A stretch of DNA of 64,000 bases from Gammaproteobacteria bacterium (GTDB lineage: Bacteria; Pseudomonadota; Gammaproteobacteria; SZUA-152). Position numbers and translations under genes: made by a program. The notes below the pieces were generated by a model, which saw nothing but the letters and a program-made list of their open reading frames with translations, was not told where the DNA came from and did no database searches. Shown here one piece after another: positions 25,506-34,145 of the stretch; the first letter of the stretch is position 1; each line of letters opens with the position of its first letter. The DNA lies in contig JAVVEP010000001.1 in the NCBI GenBank assembly GCA_032250735.1, forward strand, positions 224,739-288,738, given 5' to 3'.

Positions 25506-27745
25506 GCGGCCCGCTCAACGCCTTCCGTCAGTTCCAGGCCCTGGCGGCTGTTGCGAGTGAACAGAATCCGGTCACCGCGCTCTGTGGCTTCCTCGATGGC
25601 CGTAAACATCTGCTCCACCTGCTCGCCGCTGAGCTGGTCATTACTGGTGCCTGCAAAATTGAAATAGCTGACACCGCCACCGGTTGAGCTTTGCGCGGTC
25701 TGCGCACTGGCGGAACGGGCGAACGGATCCGCGCTGGAGGTCGGCAGGCCGGTAGAGGGGCTGGCGGAATAGGTGCCCACGGCGCCGCCGCCACCGAAGC
25801 TGGCATTCTTGATCGCGCTGATATTCGCCAGGCCAGCGGCCAGCACGATGGGCGCCAGTATGGGTCCGAGAATCGGCCCCATCGCCCAGGCCTTCATCAC
25901 GCCCTCGTAGGTTGAGATGGTGGCATTGGCAATACCAACCACCTGGTTGATCTTGAACAGCTTCTTGTTATGTTGCGCTGCAGAACCCAGCACGCCAGAC
26001 ATAAAGCCGAGCACGGTTTTGGATTGGTTCAGCGCCGACATCTGCTCGAATTTTTCGCGGTCACTCAGCCCCTGCTGGGTGATCTTTGTCAGCCGGTCTT
26101 CATGCTGCAGCTTCAGCCGTGTGCGCAGTTCGTCATAGCCGACCAGCGTCTTCAGCTTGGCGTCTTCGGCCAGCTTCAGTTGGTCCAGGGCCGCCTGGTA
26201 CCGCTGCGCCTCCAGCTCTGTCTCGGTCGCCGCCATCTGGGTAACGGCGGCCAGGGCATCGACGGCGGCCTGCTGCTTCTGGGCCGCCAGTTGCGCATTC
26301 GTCGCAATGGCCTCGTTTTGCGTGGCGATGGCATCGCGCACGGCCTCATCATTGGCCTTGATGAAATCCAGCTCGTTGGCCTTGTCGATCAGCAGGTCTT
26401 TTTGGGCTGCGCTGAGGCCCTGCAATGCGCCATGCTCAATCTCATAACGCACCTTGGCTTCCTGGCCTACGGCACCGTAGAGGGCAATCTCACGCTCGAG
26501 CTTTTGTTGGAGACTGTCGCCGGCCTTGGTGGCGGTGGCATCGACGGGAGTTTCCGTTGTCCTAGGAGTTTTATTTTTGGATTGTTCGGATTCGATAGTT
26601 GTAAGACGACCGTAAAGTGCTCTCCTATCTTCAATCAACTGTTGCAATTGTCGATTTTCAATAGCGAAATGGCTTGCACGTTTGCTTCTACCCGAGCCAG
26701 TAGTGCTAGTCCGCTGATTTTCTGGAATGGCAGCAATACGTGATTCTGCTGCATTGATTTGAGACTCAAGAGTGGTTATGGCATTCCTAATTTGATCAGG
26801 GTTACTTGACCCTAATCGCGCCTGCAATAACTCAGCTTGGAGTTCGGCCAGGTGGAGGGTTAATCCACCTCTGCGTCCTCGGCGATTAGTGGTGCTACTG
26901 ATTTTTGTTTCCAGTGCGGCAATGTCAGCCTCAATGTCGCTGATGCTGCGAGGCATACCGGATAAACTATTTGTCAACTCAGTGATTAGGCTAATGCTGT
27001 CTTTTAATACACTATTGAGTCCAGATTTCTCGCCAAATGACCTGGCTAATTTAGTAACGGCATCTTCAAGGTTGGAGAAATTACCGCCCAAGGTATTCAT
27101 CTGGCGCTCCATTCCGCCGGCAAATTCTACATCGCCGATGTTGCGCAAGTATTTTTCTATTTCCGTTGCGCTGTTGCCCACCTCGGTTGTTATGCCTCGG
27201 AAGCGGAATTTTACCTTGTCACCTTGAACGCTTGATTTGATGCCAAACTCTTTGAGGCGCTCAAATTCCCCTGTGGTGGCATCGGCCACAGCTTCGATCA
27301 TTTGATCCAAGCTCTTACCCATACCGGATGCAGTATTACCATAGGCGCGAAGCGCTGCCTCCGAAGGGTCAAGGCCTAAGGCCTTTAATTTTATGAATGC
27401 CCCGACAACCTCCTGGAGCTGATAGGGTGTCTTGGTGGCAAAATCCTCAATGGTGGAAAAGGCGATGTCTGCAGCCTCTGCCGAACCTGTCACCGTAACC
27501 AGGCTGGCATGAAGACTGTCGAACTCCACGTTTACATTAATAATGTCCCGCACCAACCTACCGATTTGCAAGGCAGCAAAACCGGCAGTGAGCAGCTTTA
27601 CTGCCCCGGATAAATGGTTGACATCTGCTGAAGAATTTCTGGCCTGGTCACCAAAATCCTTGGTTTCATCGGTAGCCTTGCGAACACCCGCCGTGTATTC
27701 TTTTCCATCGACGGTTATGACAACATTAACTTTCGGATCAGACAT
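25502..27745 (-). CDS. Tail tape measure protein
   Basis: A 747-residue protein (ATG at 27745; a GTG one codon upstream is equally possible). The N-terminus has the usual VDGKEYTAGVRKATDETKDFG tape-measure signature, shown by pattern, then SATDIAFSTIEDFATKTPYQL-like text of the TMP N-domain. The middle is long alpha-helical coiled coil rich in Ala, Gln, Leu and Glu (residues 400-560), and hydrophobic helices lie near residues 600-650. Length sets tail length: at about 1.5 angstrom per residue this predicts a tail near 110 nm. The start lies 26 bases from a divergent moron gene. Confidence 0.9.
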   Translation of the reverse strand: MSDPKVNVVITVDGKEYTAGVRKATDETKDFGDQARNSSADVNHLSGAVKLLTAGFAALQIGRLVRDIINVNVEFDSLHASLVTVTGSAEAADIAFSTIEDFATKTPYQLQEVVGAFIKLKALGLDPSEAALRAYGNTASGMGKSLDQMIEAVADATTGEFERLKEFGIKSSVQGDKVKFRFRGITTEVGNSATEIEKYLRNIGDVEFAGGMERQMNTLGGNFSNLEDAVTKLARSFGEKSGLNSVLKDSISLITELTNSLSGMPRSISDIEADIAALETKISSTTNRRGRRGGLTLHLAELQAELLQARLGSSNPDQIRNAITTLESQINAAESRIAAIPENQRTSTTGSGRSKRASHFAIENRQLQQLIEDRRALYGRLTTIESEQSKNKTPRTTETPVDATATKAGDSLQQKLEREIALYGAVGQEAKVRYEIEHGALQGLSAAQKDLLIDKANELDFIKANDEAVRDAIATQNEAIATNAQLAAQKQQAAVDALAAVTQMAATETELEAQRYQAALDQLKLAEDAKLKTLVGYDELRTRLKLQHEDRLTKITQQGLSDREKFEQMSALNQSKTVLGFMSGVLGSAAQHNKKLFKINQVVGIANATISTYEGVMKAWAMGPILGPILAPIVLAAGLANISAIKNASFGGGGAVGTYSASPSTGLPTSSADPFARSASAQTAQSSTGGGVSYFNFAGTSNDQLSGEQVEQMFTAIEEATERGDRILFTRNSRQGLELTEGVERAA

Positions 27746-27771
27746 CACATCCGCCTTCAGGAGACTTCACC

Positions 27772-28074
27772 ATGAAAAAATTGTACTTGGCGCTACTTTT
27801 AGCCTTTCCATTGATCGCACACGCAGGGTGGGACGGCGCTATATCAGAAATTAAGAGTGAGCCAAAGGTGAAAGATGTTTTACACAAAGGTGGCATCCTG
27901 TACGTTGGCGTGATCTCTGACGGAAAAAACCGAGATGGTTATGCGAGTTATATTTGCGAAATACTGCGCGACCACGCCATTAAAGGAAGCATTGATATCT
28001 ATATTACGGATATCGTTAAAGTCACGCGAGACAATGATTGGGCAAAGTTGGGTAAGCATTACTGTCGCCTTTAA
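27772..28074 (+). CDS. Moron: small secreted periplasmic protein
   Basis: A 100-residue protein on the strand opposite to all surrounding late genes. The first 18 residues are a textbook signal peptide (KKLYLALLLAFPLIAHA, cut after AHA). The mature part of 82 residues has two cysteines (IC near 61 and YC near 98) that could form a disulphide. AGGAG lies eight bases before the ATG. It separates the tail chaperone genes from the tape measure gene and ends five bases from the chaperone reading frame. No homologue is recognised; a role in altering the lysogen's envelope is plausible. I see no strong promoter. Confidence 0.75.
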   Translation: MKKLYLALLLAFPLIAHAGWDGAISEIKSEPKVKDVLHKGGILYVGVISDGKNRDGYASYICEILRDHAIKGSIDIYITDIVKVTRDNDWAKLGKHYCRL

Positions 28075-28078
28075 TCCA

Positions 28079-28384
28079 TCACTCTTCGTTAACATCTTTT
28101 GTCAGAAATGCGGTCTCGATGCATTTCAATAAATCCAGCGCCAGATCAACGTCCCAGCCTTTTGCCACGATGCGTGGCATGTAAACGTTTAAGTCCAGGC
28201 CGACAGGTGTCGCATCAACGTAGCGCCACTGGCTGTTTAACTGCTGATAAAGGCGCCATAAAGGGGCCTCCCATTGCAGTCCCGGCGGTAGGTCGTCAGC
28301 GGTCGGCTCCTCACCCAGATCCTGCAGCGCCTCAATCCCCTCTGGGCCGCCTGTGCGAATCCAGCCGACCAGGGCGCTTAGTCT
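28079..28384 (-). CDS. Tail assembly chaperone, frameshift extension (gpT-like)
   Basis: This 101-codon frame has no start of its own and is entered by a -1 shift at the A-AAA-AAA slip site. Translation after the shift begins RLSALVGWIRTGGPEG and runs to a TGA at 28079-28081. The fused G-T product would be 222 residues. Lambda and most siphoviruses make their tail chaperones this way, between the tail tube and tape measure genes, which is exactly the position here. The extension is believed to contact the tail tube subunits. Confidence 0.82.
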   Translation of the reverse strand, partial: RLSALVGWIRTGGPEGIEALQDLGEEPTADDLPPGLQWEAPLWRLYQQLNSQWRYVDATPVGLDLNVYMPRIVAKGWDVDLALDLLKCIETAFLTKDVNEE

Positions 28385-28746
28385 TTTTTTGCGTCTTCGG
28401 CCTCGTTGACGATGTGCAGCGACAAGCCCTTTACGCTGGCGAAAACGAAATCAGAGGCCTTATCAATCAGCATGAAGCTGTCGATATTCTTCTCGGTGCA
28501 CTTCAGTGGTTTCTTTTTGGCATCCACAACACCGCTCCAACCCTTGATGCAATGGTTGCCAACCAGCTGCGCATAGCGGGCCGTGTCGCGCAAAATATTC
28601 ACCAGCTTGCCGTCGTCATCGCGAACCTCTTTCATTGTCGCCGCGATAAACTCCTGATCCTTGTCCTCCGGCAGCGGAAGCAGGTCCAGGGAAATGCCGG
28701 CCTCTGGCCAGTCCTTTTTTTGCGGTGGTGCGCCTAACATCAACAT
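28378..28746 (-). CDS. Tail assembly chaperone (gpG-like)
   Basis: A 122-residue protein with AGGAG seven bases from its ATG. It is acidic and helical, and lies downstream of the tail tube gene as expected for the short chaperone that coats the tape measure before tail polymerisation. The last codons (GCA AAA AAA GAC TAA) contain the slip site. Most ribosomes should end here, and a minority make the longer G-T fusion. Confidence 0.75.
   Translation of the reverse strand: MLMLGAPPQKKDWPEAGISLDLLPLPEDKDQEFIAATMKEVRDDDGKLVNILRDTARYAQLVGNHCIKGWSGVVDAKKKPLKCTEKNIDSFMLIDKASDFVFASVKGLSLHIVNEAEDAKKD
28384..28390 (-). other. Programmed -1 ribosomal frameshift site
   Basis: On the minus strand the heptamer is A AAA AAA followed by G, positioned in phase with the upstream frame, six bases before its TAA stop. 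It joins the 122-residue G-like protein to the T-like extension. Confidence 0.8.
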
Positions 28747-28810
28747 CCGTTTTTCTCCTTTATGCCCTATGTCGTTTCAGCGAGTTAAGTTGCAGCCAGG
28801 TACGTTGCAG

Positions 28811-29026
28811 CTAGGTACGCTGCAGGCCGTACAGATTATCCAGCGCCTCAATCAGCGCGGGCTCATCCACGGTCACCTTGCTATTGATTACCGCCAGCGT
28901 TCGCGTGCCGCCATTCACCGTAAGCGCCAGGGTGCGCTGCTTGTAGCCGGCGTCATGGAATGTCACCGGCGTGGTTTTGGTTGCCTTCTCTGCGGTGGGT
29001 TTGTCTGTGGGTCTGTCTTTGGCCAT
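28811..29026 (-). CDS. Hypothetical small phage protein
   Basis: A 71-residue protein between the tail tube and tail chaperone genes. The N-terminus is lysine-, threonine- and proline-rich; the rest alternates strands and a C-terminal helix (PALIEALDNLYGLQ). No family recognised. Its position suggests a tail protein. Confidence 0.55.
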   Translation of the reverse strand: MAKDRPTDKPTAEKATKTTPVTFHDAGYKQRTLALTVNGGTRTLAVINSKVTVDEPALIEALDNLYGLQRT

Positions 29027-29064
29027 TGTTCAATCCTTATCGATAATCTTGTGAGCATTTATCG

Positions 29065-30006
29065 CTAGTAGGTAGCGATACCGTTGACCAGTTCGATCGT
29101 TGCGGTGCCGTGAGCGCTCCACTCGGTATCAACCACCAGGCCTTTGGACGTTGCCACCTTGTGCTTGATCTCGCCGAACTCCACGGCGGACAGGATCAGC
29201 TTCATCCAGTTGTCGCCGGCCTCATTGGTGCTGATCAATGTCATGGGCTTGCTGGTATGGTCACGGCCGTGGTCGAAGATGTTCACGGTGTCGTCAAACA
29301 GCGCAGAGACCGATCCGCTTATCGCAGGCTGGCCGACCAGCACCTCGCCGAAGCCTTCCGTGCCGTCGGCAATATTCTGTCCCTCGTTGTCGTTGGCGAT
29401 GGTGACCGAAGCCTTTGTGATACGCCCCAGCGTGGATGCACCATCCACGTCATACACCTCACCGCCCTTGCTCACTGCGCGGTTCTTTGCATAGACAGTG
29501 GGCGCCGCATCAAACGCCACCACTGGCTCGGGGCTGGTCTCCTCGCCGGCCATCAGCTCAACCGTGAAGGACTGGTCCGCCTCTTTCACTTCCCACGCCA
29601 GGCTGTTGACCATCACCCCCAGCCACTGCGGGAATTTGCTGGCATTGATATACCCCAGCTGCAGCAGCGCATCTGGCCGCTGGCTGAGGTCCAGCGTAAA
29701 CGTGTGCGTGTAGGGTCCAGCGCCGGTGGTGACCGGCGCACCCCACAGCAACGACAGCCATTGGCCGATGTCATTCAGGCACAGAATGGCCTTGATGCTG
29801 CCGCCGAACACCGGCTCGCCGCTATCCTTCTTGCTGGCCAGCGGTGAGTTCGTGATGGTTGGGTCTTCCTGCCGCTGAGGATCCCGCCCCATTTCAAGTT
29901 CCGAGAACTTCATGCTGAAAGCACCGACCGGCGCCGGCACGGCGCGATAGGCTCCGGTGTTGCGTTGCAGTAAAAGTTGAGTGTTACGACCGTGACGAAT
30001 AGGCAT
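29065..30006 (-). CDS. Major tail (tube) protein
   Basis: A 313-residue protein with the usual siphoviral tail-tube content: RHGRNTQLLLQRNTG at the start, then a strand-rich core and PYTHTFTLDLSQRPDAL, which marks members of this tail tube family. It lies directly upstream of the tail chaperone genes, as the tube gene should. It shares one base of overlap with the previous gene, so translation is coupled. There is no sheath gene beside it, which argues against a myovirus. Confidence 0.82.
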   Translation of the reverse strand: MPIRHGRNTQLLLQRNTGAYRAVPAPVGAFSMKFSELEMGRDPQRQEDPTITNSPLASKKDSGEPVFGGSIKAILCLNDIGQWLSLLWGAPVTTGAGPYTHTFTLDLSQRPDALLQLGYINASKFPQWLGVMVNSLAWEVKEADQSFTVELMAGEETSPEPVVAFDAAPTVYAKNRAVSKGGEVYDVDGASTLGRITKASVTIANDNEGQNIADGTEGFGEVLVGQPAISGSVSALFDDTVNIFDHGRDHTSKPMTLISTNEAGDNWMKLILSAVEFGEIKHKVATSKGLVVDTEWSAHGTATIELVNGIATY

Positions 30007-30437
30007 TAGGATTCCTCCGAGATATCGAATCTAAAAATAATTTCATAGATGGCGGATACTTTATCCACCAGCACCGATGCGATGGACACCAGGTACAGCG
30101 CCCCGTTGCCGGCGTCCGGCTGAAAGCCCAGCAGGGCATCACCGGCGGCAGTAATCAGCTCATAGGCGCCCGCGCTCTCCTTGCGTGCTGCCCCTTTGCC
30201 GCGCACGTTTCTCGCCACCACAAAAACGGACACATCCAGAGTGCCCTCCTGGTAGTTTGAATGGCCGATGGGCGGGCTGAATTGGCCGCGGCCGATTAAC
30301 ACAAAGGCGCTGGCCGGCGGCAGCTTTGAATCGAGCAGATCTTCCTCGCTATCCAGCGTTTCCACTTGACGAAAGACCGTTGCGGACGCCTTCAGCCGGG
30401 TGATGATGGCGTCGTCCAGTGCGGCGAGATCATGCAT
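30006..30437 (-). CDS. Mu gp37-like tail completion protein (DUF1834)
   Basis: A 143-residue protein similar in length and layout to the Mu gp37 family. The N-terminal IITRLKASATVFRQVETL helix and a central DVSVFVVARN strand are recognisable. It sits between the gp36-like gene and the tail tube gene and overlaps both by one base. It probably ends or joins the tail tube. Confidence 0.75.
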   Translation of the reverse strand: MHDLAALDDAIITRLKASATVFRQVETLDSEEDLLDSKLPPASAFVLIGRGQFSPPIGHSNYQEGTLDVSVFVVARNVRGKGAARKESAGAYELITAAGDALLGFQPDAGNGALYLVSIASVLVDKVSAIYEIIFRFDISEES

Positions 30438-30856
30438 TACATAAACCCGTTATCGTCGCGGCCAAAGGTGCGGCCGCCCGATTGCATCGTGGCGCCATCG
30501 CTGGCCTTGGGTTTTGCGCCGGTATCCGACAGCCCCAGCCTGGTGCGGCCGCTGGATACCTGCTTGAGGAAATCCATCGCCGAATTGTAGCCACGCTCCA
30601 CCGCCTTGGTGGCGCGGTCGTCATACAGGAAGTAGCGTGCTAGGTCCGCGCAATACAGTTCCAGTACGCGCGGCACCGTGGACAACGGCAACGCATAGCG
30701 ACTGCCGATGTAGCCATCCATTAACGCGCTGGCGTTCTCAATCGCCACCATCAACACAGTGGAGTCAATCACCCCGAGGTTGTCGCGGTCGGTCAGCTGC
30801 ACCATTTCCACATCGCCATAGCGATCAATCATGTCCTGTTCGGTGCAATACGGCAT
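30437..30856 (-). CDS. Mu gp36-like head completion protein (DUF1320)
   Basis: A 139-residue protein starting MPYCTEQDMIDRYG, the hallmark opening of the gp36 family. Helical throughout, with LELYCADLARYFLYDD in the middle. In Mu-like phages it lies just after the capsid gene group and acts in head-tail joining. It is coupled by overlap to the gp37-like gene. Confidence 0.85.
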   Translation of the reverse strand: MPYCTEQDMIDRYGDVEMVQLTDRDNLGVIDSTVLMVAIENASALMDGYIGSRYALPLSTVPRVLELYCADLARYFLYDDRATKAVERGYNSAMDFLKQVSSGRTRLGLSDTGAKPKASDGATMQSGGRTFGRDDNGFM

Positions 30857-30862
30857 CGCGGC

Positions 30863-31228
30863 TTAGTCCTGCTCAGCCTTGTCCTGGCTCAGCCGGACAA
30901 CACCCTCGAGCGCATCCGCATTGATGCTGCCTTCCTCCACCACCAGCATCGGCTCGCTCATGATGCTGTCAATCTGCTCATCACTGAGGTCGCTCACCAG
31001 CACACCAAAGCCGGCCTTTGTAAAGCGCAGGCCTGCGCGATGGAAGTGGGATTTTTTGCACTTCACAAACAGCACGGCGATCTGGTCGCCCGGCTTACTA
31101 TCTTTTGCGGCAGACTTTTTCGTGGCAGACTTTTTCGCAGCAGTCTTTTCTTGTGGGGCCGGCGCCTGCGAGGCATTCGCCTTGGCGCTAATGTCCTGAT
31201 CGTTATTGTCTTCGGTTGGCATCGTCAT
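30863..31228 (-). CDS. Mu gp35-like protein (HI1506 type)
   Basis: A 121-residue protein. The first 45 residues are Ala/Lys-rich and disordered, and the remainder contains FHRAGLRFTKAGFGVLVSDLSDEQ, typical of the short HI1506-type domain found between capsid and gp36 genes. Its function is not established. It ends six bases before the gp36-like gene. Confidence 0.7.
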   Translation of the reverse strand: MTMPTEDNNDQDISAKANASQAPAPQEKTAAKKSATKKSAAKDSKPGDQIAVLFVKCKKSHFHRAGLRFTKAGFGVLVSDLSDEQIDSIMSEPMLVVEEGSINADALEGVVRLSQDKAEQD

Positions 31229-31261
31229 TGCTCCTGATCACATTCGGTTCGTTGTGCGCCT

Positions 31262-31301
31262 TAAGAAAAAGGGCGGCCACTGATAATCAAGCCGCCCTTT
31301 T
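31262..31301 (-). terminator. Stem-loop terminator after the capsid gene
   Basis: On the minus strand AAAAGGGCGGC pairs with GCCGCCCTTTT around a 13-base loop, followed by more T residues. It lies between the capsid gene and the gp35-like gene and could lower expression of later genes relative to capsid. Confidence 0.7.
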
Positions 31302-31316
31302 GATCCTGCTACGCGC

Positions 31317-32372
31317 TTAGGTGGTGCCCAGGGAGCCGTGGCTTAACTGCCACAGGCCGTAAGCGCCCGCCGCACGCGCTTCCGCGCCGAACTTGTATTT
31401 CTTGCGACTGAATACATCGTCCGCCTGCATGTCGGTCTGCGACACGAACACCGGTGCCTTACGCTCCTGGTAGATGAACGGCTTGACCGGCATGTTGGTC
31501 ACGTGCAGGAACCAGGCAGTGGTGGACGTCAGGCGGGGATTCACCATCACCGTGGCCGTACCCCGATAGGGGTTTGGCGTGTCGTCGGCCAGCTTTTCCA
31601 TTTCCACCAGGTTACGCGCCGTCATCTCCAGCGCCGGCGGCACTTCCAGTACGTCGGGGATCAATGCCAGGGGGCGGCCTTCGGCATCTTTCTGGCTCAG
31701 CACGGCCGTGCGTGCGACGCCGTAACTGGCATCGGCAGCAGCGCGGGTGGCGGCCGACAAAGCCTTCGTCATCTTGTTGCTGGCGACGCCGTTGCCGACG
31801 GGGTGATCCGTGTCGTAGAAGTACTGGCCGTCAAAGCACTCGCTGGCAAAGGCGGCGTTCTTCAGGTCGGCGTCGATTTCATCCGGCAACTGCCGTGCGG
31901 AAAATCCGGCCATCTGTGCCTGTGGTGCATAGATGCCCAGGTTGTCGTCTTCGATATCATTGCGGTCCACCTCGACCGTGGCCTCGAAGTCATCATTGGT
32001 CACGGAGTACTTGAAGGCACCCAACGATTTAACGACCTTGTCACCCACCCACTTACGCATTTTGGGAAAAGCCGTTAGCCAGGTGTAATCGTTCTGGCTG
32101 GATCCGCTGGGCACCAGCATGGTGGTCCGCTCCCAGTTGCTGGGTGCCGCTGCAAAGGCATTGTTGAAGATGGTCTTGATCGACGTGAAGGCCGCGCCCA
32201 GGGACTCCTTGTTAACGATCAGCCCGGCAAAGCCCAGCATGGGCAATCCTGCGCTACCGATATCGGTCGCTACCATCGTTTGAAAATCAACCGGCGGCAC
32301 GCCCGCAAAGGCGGCCATCGCCACGCCGACCAGGGCGATCGTTCCTATCATAAAAACTGCAATGCGTTTCAT
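31317..32372 (-). CDS. Major capsid protein, Mu gpT-like
   Basis: A 351-residue protein. The gpT-like core starts at GLIVNKESLGAAFTSIKTIF near residue 50, shown by pattern, and continues through WLTAFPKMRKWVGDKV and FKYSVTNDDFEATVEVDR, both family signatures. The first 23 residues read as a signal peptide (KRIAVFMIGTIALVGVAMAAFA), which capsid proteins do not normally have. The ATG at 32372 has a GGAG ribosome site. An internal ATG about 45 codons later, near 32241, has AGGA upstream and would give the normal family start. The protein is preceded by the protease/scaffold and decoration genes. Confidence 0.85.
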   Translation of the reverse strand: MKRIAVFMIGTIALVGVAMAAFAGVPPVDFQTMVATDIGSAGLPMLGFAGLIVNKESLGAAFTSIKTIFNNAFAAAPSNWERTTMLVPSGSSQNDYTWLTAFPKMRKWVGDKVVKSLGAFKYSVTNDDFEATVEVDRNDIEDDNLGIYAPQAQMAGFSARQLPDEIDADLKNAAFASECFDGQYFYDTDHPVGNGVASNKMTKALSAATRAAADASYGVARTAVLSQKDAEGRPLALIPDVLEVPPALEMTARNLVEMEKLADDTPNPYRGTATVMVNPRLTSTTAWFLHVTNMPVKPFIYQERKAPVFVSQTDMQADDVFSRKKYKFGAEARAAGAYGLWQLSHGSLGTT

Positions 32373-32435
32373 AGCATTTTCTCCGTATTTAATAACTGTT
32401 AAATAAACTGTTTACTGCGCGCCAAAATGCCGGGC

Positions 32436-32837
32436 TTATTCGATCCACACACCGTCGGCATCAATGCCGATCACGATACCGGCGGCCGATCGCGTACCCG
32501 TACCGTTGGTAGCCGACACGGTTTCGTCGTCCTCGATGTAGCAGACCTTGCCCAGGCTGGCCTGGGTAACGGCGTCGCCGGCCGAGTTCGCAAACTGAAA
32601 GGCCTTGTTGCGGCGCACCAGCACATCAACCGCGCCATCCGCGCCGCCAGTGTTGTCCTTCTTCTCTTCAAAGCGTCCCAGATAGGTGAGCGTGGTGGCC
32701 ACGGATCCCGGTGCGGCAAACCCGGTCGCGTTCGCAACCGCCAAACCGCCGGCGAAGCAAACGGCACCAGCCGCTACCGGTACGGGAATAATCTCACCGT
32801 CCTTCATGTATGTATTTCGATCTGCAACTAGTGGCAT
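32436..32837 (-). CDS. Probable head decoration protein
   Basis: A 133-residue, small-residue-rich beta protein (GGLAVANATGFAAPG, GIVIGIDADGVWIE at the end). It sits between the protease and capsid genes, the slot of decoration proteins of the DUF2190/head-fibre kind in Mu-like phages. No single motif proves the family. Confidence 0.6.
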   Translation of the reverse strand: MPLVADRNTYMKDGEIIPVPVAAGAVCFAGGLAVANATGFAAPGSVATTLTYLGRFEEKKDNTGGADGAVDVLVRRNKAFQFANSAGDAVTQASLGKVCYIEDDETVSATNGTGTRSAAGIVIGIDADGVWIE

Positions 32838-32887
32838 GTCCTTCTCCTTATCTTTGTCTTTTGGGTGTCGTCAGGGTTGTTGGCGGG

Positions 32888-33421
32888 CTAGACGGCCAGG
32901 GATTTCTTGTAGTCTTCTTCGCTGATGCCCATCTGTTTGCAGACCGCGATGGCCTCATCACTGAGCGTGACGTCATCAGCATCGAGCTTCTTGCTGTCGC
33001 TCTGGTTGCCCTTCAGCGCGGCAATGGGTTGCGCGGACTCCAGGTACGCCGTCAGTGCGGCCACGTCTGATTCGCCCAGATCCCGCGCCCACTCTTCCTG
33101 GGCGGGTAACAGCTTGCCGTTGCTCAGCCCGAGCTCGACCAGGTCGTCCACCCGGGCGGTATTGATCTGGGTGGTCAATGCCGCCACCTGTGTTTGCAGG
33201 TCTTTCACCACGTCCACTGGTACAAACTTGGCAGGGTCAGGTTTCGTGCTGACGGCACTCTTTAAAGCAGCAATTGCAGCAACACCGTCATCATCATCCG
33301 CTATCACCAATGCGGCATTCATCGCCGCTAGTTTCGTGGTCAGGGCTGCCACGGCCTGTTGAACGTCTTCTTCATTCGCGTCCTCATTCAGGCCGAGCAG
33401 CTTGAGCAGTGCTTTGTTCAT
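32888..33421 (-). CDS. Scaffold protein made from an internal start in the protease gene
   Basis: The ATG at 33421 follows GGAGAAAAACATC and gives a 177-residue protein starting MNKALLKLLGLNEDANEEDV. This matches the Mu pattern in which the scaffold Z is translated from inside gene I. The alignment of the start and ribosome site is the direct evidence; expression is inferred. Confidence 0.65.
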   Translation of the reverse strand: MNKALLKLLGLNEDANEEDVQQAVAALTTKLAAMNAALVIADDDDGVAAIAALKSAVSTKPDPAKFVPVDVVKDLQTQVAALTTQINTARVDDLVELGLSNGKLLPAQEEWARDLGESDVAALTAYLESAQPIAALKGNQSDSKKLDADDVTLSDEAIAVCKQMGISEEDYKKSLAV

Positions 33422-33973
33422 GATGTTTTTCTCCGTAGGTTCAGGATTGAAATTGAAGCGAGCGGCCGCCAGTTTTGCGACGCCTTCCATGCCATCTATG
33501 GCGGGATCATTGGTGAGCGCGGCATGGAAAAAACCCATCACCGCGCCGGTGGTTTTGTTGTAGGGAAATACGGGGGAAATAAATTCGTATTCATCGTTCT
33601 CGATGAATGCTTTGGCCTGGGCTGTCCACTCAACATCAATGGCATACAGCCCATCACCTTCACGCCACTCCAGCTGTGTGAATTTTGCCGAGCGCGGCGC
33701 AGGCTTACCGTTGTCTTTAGACAGCAGGGTCTGGTGTTCGTAATCGATCAGGTAAGGGGTTGTGCGCAGTGCGGCATCGGCGATCAGGCGCCGGGCGATC
33801 CCGGCGTCGATGTACCAGCTGTCCACCTCGTTCGGTCGACCGTCACGCGCTTTAAAGCGGCCGGCAGGGAAGAGTTGCACTTCCGTGCTGGCCGCACTGA
33901 CCTTAAACGCGCAAGCGGCGAAGCCGATCTGGCCGGAGAGGTAATTGGGTTTGGCTGAGGGAATACCGTACAT
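32888..33973 (-). CDS. Prohead protease with C-terminal scaffold (Mu gpI/Z-like)
   Basis: A 361-residue protein. The N-terminal half is the Mu I protease domain, with YLIDYEHQTLL (the family catalytic His region) and VEWTAQAKAFI, then EYEFISPVFPY. The C-terminal half is alpha-helical and coiled-coil-rich, as expected for a scaffold. An internal ATG at 33421 has GGAG nine bases upstream, so a separate scaffold protein is also likely made, as in Mu. The assembly pathway is prohead scaffold and protease, then cleavage and DNA packaging. Confidence 0.85.
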   Translation of the reverse strand: MYGIPSAKPNYLSGQIGFAACAFKVSAASTEVQLFPAGRFKARDGRPNEVDSWYIDAGIARRLIADAALRTTPYLIDYEHQTLLSKDNGKPAPRSAKFTQLEWREGDGLYAIDVEWTAQAKAFIENDEYEFISPVFPYNKTTGAVMGFFHAALTNDPAIDGMEGVAKLAAARFNFNPEPTEKNIMNKALLKLLGLNEDANEEDVQQAVAALTTKLAAMNAALVIADDDDGVAAIAALKSAVSTKPDPAKFVPVDVVKDLQTQVAALTTQINTARVDDLVELGLSNGKLLPAQEEWARDLGESDVAALTAYLESAQPIAALKGNQSDSKKLDADDVTLSDEAIAVCKQMGISEEDYKKSLAV

Positions 33974-34072
33974 GCCGCCAGAGTAGCGGGATGCACTGAT
34001 AAAATTACGGGGGAACGTGTTCCGGGGGAGTGCGGGGGAATTGACGGTTAAGGCTATCTTGTTCGCTCACGA

Positions 34073-34101
34073 ATGACAAGACCGCGGTGCGGCGGTATGC
34101 T
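34073..34101 (+). promoter_or_regulatory. Sigma-70 promoter for the lipoprotein moron
   Basis: ATGACA, a 17-base spacer and TATGCT lie 45 bases before the lipoprotein ATG. The -35 matches five of six and the -10 four of six consensus bases. A separate promoter on the opposite strand is the defining feature of a moron. Confidence 0.65.
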
Positions 34102-34145
34102 GCTACTCTTTGTTATCCTTTCACGCTCACACGGGGGAAATTTAA

